Source: Fragum whitleyi
Taxonomy: Eukaryota; Mollusca; Bivalvia; Cardiida; Cardiidae
Length of the DNA stretch: 64,000 nucleotides
Direction of reading: 5' to 3'
Assembly (NCBI GenBank): GCA_948146395.1
Contig: OX411554.1
Location: forward strand, 40,071,687-40,135,686
How positions within the stretch are numbered: the first letter of the stretch is position 1; every line of letters begins with the position of its first letter. Position numbers and translations under genes: made by a program. The notes beneath the pieces were generated by a model. That model worked only from the letters and a program-made list of their open reading frames with translations, had not been told where the DNA came from and ran no database searches. Positions 30,301 to 39,300 of this stretch are shown here, piece by piece.

Positions 30301-33300
30301 TAAACAAGACTTACATGAGTTGTTGTCTCTGCTGTGCCCACTATACAATTCATGGAAGCAATAGACAGATGCAAGAAATAGTATCAATAACAGTTACCTT
30401 GTCTGATCCAAGATGTTTTTCTTCAGTCTTGTTGGTAAGAAATGAGAACTTTCACTGGAGGTGATTAATACTGCTGCATCACCACCCTGACTAACATGGC
30501 TTATAAATTTTTTTACATTTTAAAACAGGTTTCATCAAGTTAGCTTGCTTAGTTATTAAGTTATTGCAGGATCCATTTTTTGCCATATTTTCACTATTTC
30601 CTTTACCATAGCAACCGCACTTTTTGTCAAAGAACAAAGATAAAATGATGTGCATAATCTACACATTGCCATCTAGTCATATACCAAGTCTCATCAAATT
30701 AGCTTGCTTACTTATTAACTTATCGCAGGATCCAATATTTTTTGCCATATTTTCACTATTTCCGTAACCATAGCAACAACAATTTTAGTCTAAAAACAAA
30801 AATAAAATGATGTGCATAATCTACACATTGCCATATAGTCATATACCAAGTGTCATCAAACTAGCTTGCTTAGTTATTATCTTATCGCAGGATCCCATTT
30901 TTGGCCATATTTTCACTATTTCTGTAACCATAGCAACCTCAATTTAAGTCGAAAAACAAAAATAAAATGATGTGCATAATCTACACATTGCCATCTAGTC
31001 ATATACCAACTTTCATCAAAAACGCTTGCTTAGTTATTAAGTTATCGCGGGATCAAGATTTGAGCGGACAGATGGACGGACAGACAGACGGACGGACGGA
31101 CAGACGGAGGGCAAACCTATAGTCCCCTCCGGTGTGAACACCGGTAGGGGACTAATAATGATTCATGTAATTTAAATGCTTTCCCTATGATAGTATGGCT
31201 TGGTATTGGTTTAATTCAAAATCTATAAATTTACATTTTAATTCAATCATATGAGATGCAAGTTCTTCAAAATTAGAATAATCCATCTTGAATTCCCATC
31301 CAGGAAATTTCAAACCCTAACCTTAACCAATGAAAGCACTAAGATGAATAGCTACTCCTGGAACCTCTTGTTTAAAAAAGTTGAAGCTGTACCACAGGGA
31401 AAAAGCCTAACAATTTCAACCGAGGGGCCAAGATTGCCAAAATTCCACATTTAACATTAGGGGTATAGGCATTTTCTCTAAACGTTTAGGGGCCCAGTCC
31501 AAAATCTAGGGGCCATGGGCAACTGGGCCCCTGCTAGTCTTTTTCCCTGTACCATAGTTGTTCTTGAATATAACAAGGTTCAGCTCAGTTCGGATAAAAT
31601 GTTAGCTTCCACATCTAAATACACCCTTGTCATGCTGAATAAATTTTGGCTTAACCCCTATACTGCTGAATTTAAATTTTGATTTTTTCATTAATTTCCA
31701 TTATTTGAAAATTTTGATCAGGCTGGCTAAAAGACAGACAGTGTAGGACAAGATCAGAATGCACATCTGTGCAGGCTAATCAGACCTTGGGCAATATTGT
31801 CCAACAAATCTTTTAGAACTTAAGGAATGTGTTGTTCACAGCATGGGAAGATGTGAACACTTGTTCTCCACACCTCTAATTCTGTGCATTTAAAAATCTT
31901 ACCCGACGTTGAGTCCATTTCCTCAGGTTTCTTGTCTAAATCCATTTTAGCATCTTTTTCGACGGGAGTTGCGGGACTGACTACCACTTCTGGAGTGTTT
32001 TGTCTCACAGATACTCTATTATCCAATGCAACATTTGAATCAACAACTGCGTCACTTGAATCCGTTACAACACTTCCAGCGTTCTCAATAACTACACTTT
32101 TTACGGGTTCACTTGGGTGTTCTAATTCCACAGTTTGTCCAGGCACTGAATCATTTGTTGTGGTATCATTATTTACAGTACTTGATTGTTGTGACAAATC
32201 CACTTGTGGTTCTTGCGGTATATTCTCACTTATATTGACGTCATTTGATTTATGTTCTTGTACACCACTGGGCACGAATTCCGCACTTTGTACAGGAATC
32301 TGCGGCACAACGTCAGGTATGTTTGAAAGACTTTGAGAGTTCGAGTTTACTATTACTGTAGCAGTGTTTGGCTGAATGTCACTAGATTCCATTACTAATT
32401 GAGGAGGGGCGACCATTAAATCCCCATTCTGTGATTGAGGATCCTTATCACTGCCTATATGACCCTCAGGGGTGACACCCATGGGCGGAGCAACGCCGAC
32501 ACCCATGGGCAGCCCTGGTATATTACCCGGAATCATCCCCGGTGGCAGTGTTTGCATGTTTCCAGGGGGCGGAGTTGCCATTTGTCCTGGGGCTGGTCCT
32601 TGACCATGTAGGGGAGGGGCCTGTCCAATATGGGTCGTGGCTAAACTAGGATGGTTAGGGGGCGGTTGCATCATCTGTATCTGTTGCTGTGTTGGAGGCG
32701 GTTGTGGACTAGTGATGGGCGGGGGCATCTGTGGCGACTGCTGTTGTTGTTGCATAGATGGATACAGTCGTTTGGCAACTTCAGCGGCAAACTGGGCTGC
32801 TATCTCATTGTTTTGAGGGGTACCAGTCTGTGGCTGCAAAGGAGAAATGTTTTGTTCGAATGTTTGAATTGGGCTCAATGCCATTTTTTAACTCTTGTAA
32901 TGCTGAACCCGGAATATTCCTGCCTTGACAGGAGCTATAGACAACCATCAGCCTGCACATAATGTGCAGTCTGATCTTTGTCTATAGCACCTGTTTTTAC
33001 TTTTTCAGAACCAGAAAAGCTTAAAAAATTAATTTTCAAAATGAATTCCCTCTCACATGTAGTGCATAGGGCGCTTTGAGCACTTAGAATTTGTTGCAAT
33101 TTTGTCAAGATTTTTTATTCAGCATGACAAGGGTTAACTTTTAATAAATCATATTGCACAGTTGTAATACCTTACCATAGATTCCTGGTATTTCCACCAG
33201 TGGACAAGTACACTTTTCAAGGCCTCAAGTATACATGTGGAAAAGTGCATACCAGCACAAATTTGTAAAGGTGATAAATAGATTTCAGAGATTAAGTAAC

Positions 33301-36300
33301 CGAATGTTTTATCAAAAGGTAAAAAAACATTGTTTTTTATGAAGAAAATGCTGGATTTCAACAGAGTCTACTGAAAAGTCATCAATTGTCATTTTAGCGC
33401 ACAGGCTCATTTTGTTCCTGGACAAGTAGAAAATCACCTTTTACTTGTCAAGTGACAAGTGATGAGAAGGTATTTTTCCACACCCTTCATAGAAACAAAC
33501 TTTAGGATTATCCACTCATTCATGGGTTTTTTAAGAGCTTAAACTGATTGCAATTATACATAGGAAGTACCTTTTGTTAACACTGAATGAAGTCCTTGAT
33601 AAATTCAAATTAAAACAAAGTACTGAAAGCTTTTGATTCACTCTTAATTTTCAGTTTATTGTGATTCAGCGTCATACTTTATTTTCAGTTTAAGAAGATG
33701 TGTGCAAACCATTCAGAAACAGTAGTTTGATGAAATAATGAAATCAACAGAAAAGCAAAATTTAATAGAATGTTAAAATTTTTTACCAATGTTTGACCTT
33801 GAAAATGACCTTGACCTCCACTGATGACCTTTAAGTTTGTTCTAATAGAAAGGTCTTGTCTTTTATAATACACAGGAGAAGTTTGAAGATTTAACAAGTG
33901 ACCAATCAAAAACTATGGCCAATTCTAAAGTTTTGTGGAAGACAAACAGGTTTTAAGGGGTTGGCACTATCTCCTGAGATAAAGGTGTCTGTCGGACTCC
34001 TTACACATGAAATCAAGGGGTCCAAGATCAAAGTAAGGAGTCCCAATTTCATTATGGAATAATTCTGTGGAAAAGAAGAAATTGCTATAAGCAATTTCTT
34101 CTTTGCCACAATGTTTTTCCAAATAAGAGTGTTTTTTTTCTCACAACACTGCAGGATGCAGGCAAAGATTTTCTCGGACAACTTTTGAAGTGAAAAGATC
34201 CACAGTTTTGGCAAGTATTAGAAAAGACTGATTATAAGCAATTTCTTCCTTGTTCTTCAAAAGAAGAGTTTTTTTCTCAAAACACTGCAGGATGCAGGCA
34301 AATGTTTTCTTGAACAACTTTTGTAGTGAAAAGATCTACAGTTTTGGTAAGTGTTAGAAAGGACACTGCTCTGTGCATTTGTTGTTCAAAATATTCTCAT
34401 ATGACACTTGGGAGTCCATCAGACTCCTTACTTGCAAATGGAAGGAGTCCCAACTGGTAAACATTGAGTCTTGGACCACCAGACTCCCCTTAGTGTCGAA
34501 CCCTGGTTTACATACCTCGCTCTCCCCTAGTGGTGTACTTCTAGACCCTGAATCTGACTTCTGTGTCACATCCACAGCTTGCTCTTGTCCCGTACTCGGA
34601 TCGATGATCGGAATCCTGTTTTTTCTCTCTTTCTTTGACCCCTGGTTTGGTGCTGCCCCACCTGAGGGGGTCCTCTGTGATTGCTGTGCATTTGTGTTGT
34701 AATATGTTGGTGGATTATTGTATCCCTGTGTGTATTGTGGTTGTTGTTGTGGCATTGGGTACATGCCAGTCTGTGATGAAGCCATTCCAGGGTTGAATTG
34801 TGGTGTGTTCATTCTTGGTTGTTGTAACTGAATTACATATATGCAAGTTTTAGCGAGTGATTAAAGGCCTTTTTTCACAGGACAAAAAATTGACCTTCGG
34901 TCATCTACTTATATTTGTGAGTCTTTAGAAAAAGATGTATACATTTATACTTATGCCCCTGAAACAAAAATTTATTCTGAAGTTTCAACTAGATAGATGA
35001 CCTTCCCCTTGCCAGATTACCATGCCTTTGGTTTCAGTAAACACACATACCATATTTTCTTTAATAATAGCACCTCCCTAATAGTAGCATGTCTACATTT
35101 TTTAATAATAAACCCCACTTCAAATATCTAAGCTCTAGTAACTTTTTGAGAATTCTTCTCTAATTTGAGATGAATTCTCTCTAAACAATTATTTCTATCA
35201 TTGTTTAGAAGAAATTCTTCTCAAATTAAAGGTAAAAGGGCCTAAAAGTGATCAATTTTAATGACCTTTTAAATCGGAAAATGCATACCAAATAAAAGCT
35301 CCCCAACTAAGTTATGTATTATAGCTCCTGGGAGCGTTTATAAGGAGAAATATAGAATACAAGATCTACTACAGTACAAAATAAATTGTATGACATTTTC
35401 TTTCTTATATGACCTTGACCTTTATATCAGGAAATGTGTGTCGATGACAGTTATAGATAGAGGCGGTATTTTGTCAAAATCATCATATATGGACAAGTAA
35501 TAATCACAAACTTGCTTGTCCGTATCTTAAACCTACTTGTCTGTTGAATTTTTAAGAGTCTGCAAAATATTGAAAACAAAATTGATGTTGCTATAAAAAC
35601 TAAAAGTATCCTAGAAATAGACTAACTGTTGACATAGGATAACATGGAATTTCAGAAAGTGGCTAACTTTTTAAGAAAATATTTCGCTCTGGAGATTTTT
35701 TTCACTTATCCACTGACAACCTATGATAATGAAAATCTGCTTGTCTGTGCAGCTTAATGGACAAGTCAGTACAACTTGGGCAACTTATTTCAGAACCACT
35801 ATGCATGTAAGAAACAGAAGTGTCATAACAATACCTACCATGCCTTGATTAATAAGTAGCTGTTGATTAGGAAACTGTCCTGGTACATTAGGGACATACA
35901 TGATAGTGGGTACATTATACATGTTCTGTTGTGGAGAGCCCTGGTTCATCTGACCCCCGGGGAACCTCGCTGGTCTTTGTGGATTACCTCCAGGATAGAA
36001 CGGCTGAAAGTAACAAAAAGTTATTGATTCACCCCATGTCAAATCAAGGGGTTGACACTGACACAAAATTTATTTTCAATGCCTATAACCATAATCATAG
36101 GCACTTAGTGGTGATTGGCAGATTAATCGATTATGATCAATAGTCAGTTGGTTTAGGCTTTTGATTGTGATAATCCACTAGGAAATTTCATAATCGATTT
36201 ATCAGCTCCTAACACATAAATGAAAGCCATAAAATATTGTTTTTCGAAACCAACATCAGTTTGATTGCTCAGTGTGAAACAGTTGTAACTGCCTATATGT

Positions 36301-39300
36301 TTATAGGCAGTTACAAATGTATCATGCTGATCCATGAAGTTAGTAGAAAAATCTGCAGGAAGAGTCTTAAGGTCATTAGTTTTAACTAAACTTTCACATT
36401 CAAATCTTCAAAGGATGATACTGGGAGTGCTGTATTATTAATTTTCTTAGAAAACGATTGTACAATCGATCACAAGTTGATTTACTCTTCCAACTTAAAA
36501 CCAATTATCGATTGTGATTCAACCGGTTGCCCAACACTAGCACTTAGACTTGCACTTTTGCACTTACCCCTCGAAATACACTTTTGCTTGTCCGGGTATT
36601 TTAATTGAATGATTAAATGGGGTGTTCCAAAGGAATTGACCTCTATGCAAAGTCTTCCTTCAGACTTGAAACTTATGGAACTGTATCTTCAAAACTCAAA
36701 GTAAGATGCCTGAATCTTTAACACACCCATCCCCCCCATGTTTTTTTGTCTTTTTAAAATACTAGAAGATACCAGCTAATGTTATCTTCAACATAATTTT
36801 TCTTTTGTTTGCATTGGGTTCAACACCAATTTCTACATTATTGCAGTTATGTCGCCTAGGCTGGTACACGTATCCAGTCACTCAATCCTCACACCAGTAC
36901 TGAACATTTCATCGGAGCTACCAGTTGCTCGTCCCTCACAAGCATACTAATTATACTCCCACTGGTAGGAGACAAATAACATGGGTCACATTGACCGTTG
37001 TCATATGTTGGATGAAAGTAAACATTCGTGCAGTCTGATCTCAGTCTTTACCACCTGACTTTCCTTATCAAAGGAGAAAATCTTAATTAAATCTTAATAA
37101 TTAAAGTTTCAACAAATACTGATTTACAATTTAAGAATCAAGAGCTTTTTAGCACTTTGATTTTAATGTTATTTTGCCAACTATTTTATTAAGTATGACA
37201 AACTATTCATCAAAGTACATGAGTAGAGGTACAGAAAAGAGGGGTTAACTCTTGTATAAATTCTTTATTTCTCAGTGAAACAAAATGTTGTTGGTACTCA
37301 TCTAAATCGTCTTGAAGAGACGATTGAAATGAGTACCCGCAACATACAATTTGTGCAACAATAGTTGAAATGACTTAATTTGAGACCATGTTCCCACTGC
37401 TGATTCAATCTGGGGGTAAAAATGGGTATTTTACAGCATGCATGTACCCCCTCTATACGAGACAAAGAAGGCTGCTTGCAAAAATTGGGGGTACAAGCTT
37501 CAATATGGGGGTAAATCACCCCCATTTGAGGGTTTTGGGGAACACTGTGAAATCTGAAATACCCCCTCTATCAGTAGCTCTACATAAGCACGCCTAAAAC
37601 TTACAGGGTTAGTAGGCCTCATGCCTTGTGGAGGCCCTTGTTGTTGCTGTTGGTACATATTTGATGGAGGCTGCTGGCCTACACTCTGTCCGAGCATCGA
37701 CGGCAGCGGCTTTATATCATAGTTCTGGGATTGGGCACCCAGCTGCTGTTGAAAGTAGAACTCCTGTAAAAAGCGATCAGAATGAATTATATATGTGACC
37801 CGTCAGGCTATTAAAGCAACCATTATGTAGTGCTAAAATAAGTCAACCCTAGTCAGACTACAAAGGAGGAGACTTTTGAGTTTTGGCTGATTTTCTGATT
37901 CAAGAATAAAATTGTTACCTTCTTATTCCCGCTAAAGAACTTAAAAAAAAAAACATGGCCAGCTGACTTATACTGGACCTCATCTGTTTTTGAATGTTCA
38001 TTTCAGGGCAGTCCTTTTTTCATGTGACAAGTTTCATACATCAAGAGATAAGCACAAAATTCATTTATGCAAGCAGGATTCCCACTGACTTTTAAAATAG
38101 TCATTTTGCAGCATACTTGTACCCCTTTACATGAAACAAAGAAGGCTACTTGCAAAAATTGGGTGTACAAGGTTCAAATTGGGGGTGAAAAAACCCCATT
38201 TCAGGGTTTTTGGTGGCAAGTAATGAAAGATAATTGAACATGAAAATTAATGTTTTGCCTAATACCATGATTGAGTTTCCTTAATTTTAAGAAAACAGTG
38301 GTCTTAATTTCTCTTAATTTTTTCTCTGAAGTCCTGTTTGCTTAGACAAGACAAATTTCATTATTTTACCTGTGGCTGTGAAAACTGAGGTTGATTGTAA
38401 CCAGGCTGTTGGAATTCTATATTATCTGGAAATGGAAAAATAAATTATTATCCAATAGTCATATACTAAAAGACATTGTGAAATTTGAAATACTGTGCAC
38501 TAAAATACTACAAAACCTATGCAAGGGGACCTAATTGTTTCATCTCAAACTGTAGATACAATAATTCAATCACCACTACCAGTCTACCAATGAATTTAAT
38601 ACAAAATTATTGGTACGCTTGCTTGGGAAGGATAACCTGCGGGTAATGTTGAAAATATTTTTGTCTGATAATAAAACAATTCTTTCTTGTCTCTTTCATT
38701 CTTGTTTCCAATATTATACCGGAAGTAATCGAAAGAAGAGAAGTTTTCTGTACATTGAGGATATACATGTATGAAAAAATAAAATAACAACAAAAACCTT
38801 TGAAAAACCAATGAAACTCTTTATTTACTGTGTACTATAAGATCACATTCCAAGTTTTTTTCATTTAAATTCCTGTTGATATATCAAAAAAAGCTATCAA
38901 AGAGAACCCTAAGAATTAACTTTGATTGTAGTCACATGGTACTGGAACAAATTGATCTTTAAACAGTCCTGTCCTTTGCTGTAGGCAAAAATATCAAAAC
39001 TAAGTCAACTTGAACCTGAGTATATCAACAGATCAAAATTATAATCTGTCATTTTGAACTTGCTATGAAGAATAAGTGTGGGTTTTTTTTCATCTTTTTT
39101 AACCGAAAATTGGAATTCCCAAAAAGAAAAATATAAGAAAAGTCATCAATTAAAATAGACCTACAACAAGCATTGGGATAAAACCATTATACACAAACTA
39201 TAAGTATGACTCATATACACATGTTGCCTCAAATAACAAAGAAAATCATCAATTCCTAAACTGAACATTCACTCACATAATTTGTTATTAAATTGCTTTT

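Noticed and set aside
31884..32336. 150-residue plus-strand open frame
   Set aside because: Antisense shadow of eIF4G exon 6; no domain.
31820..32884. 354-residue open frame as a single-exon gene
   Set aside because: It is eIF4G exon 6 with intron read-through at both ends; splice phases match exons 5 and 7.
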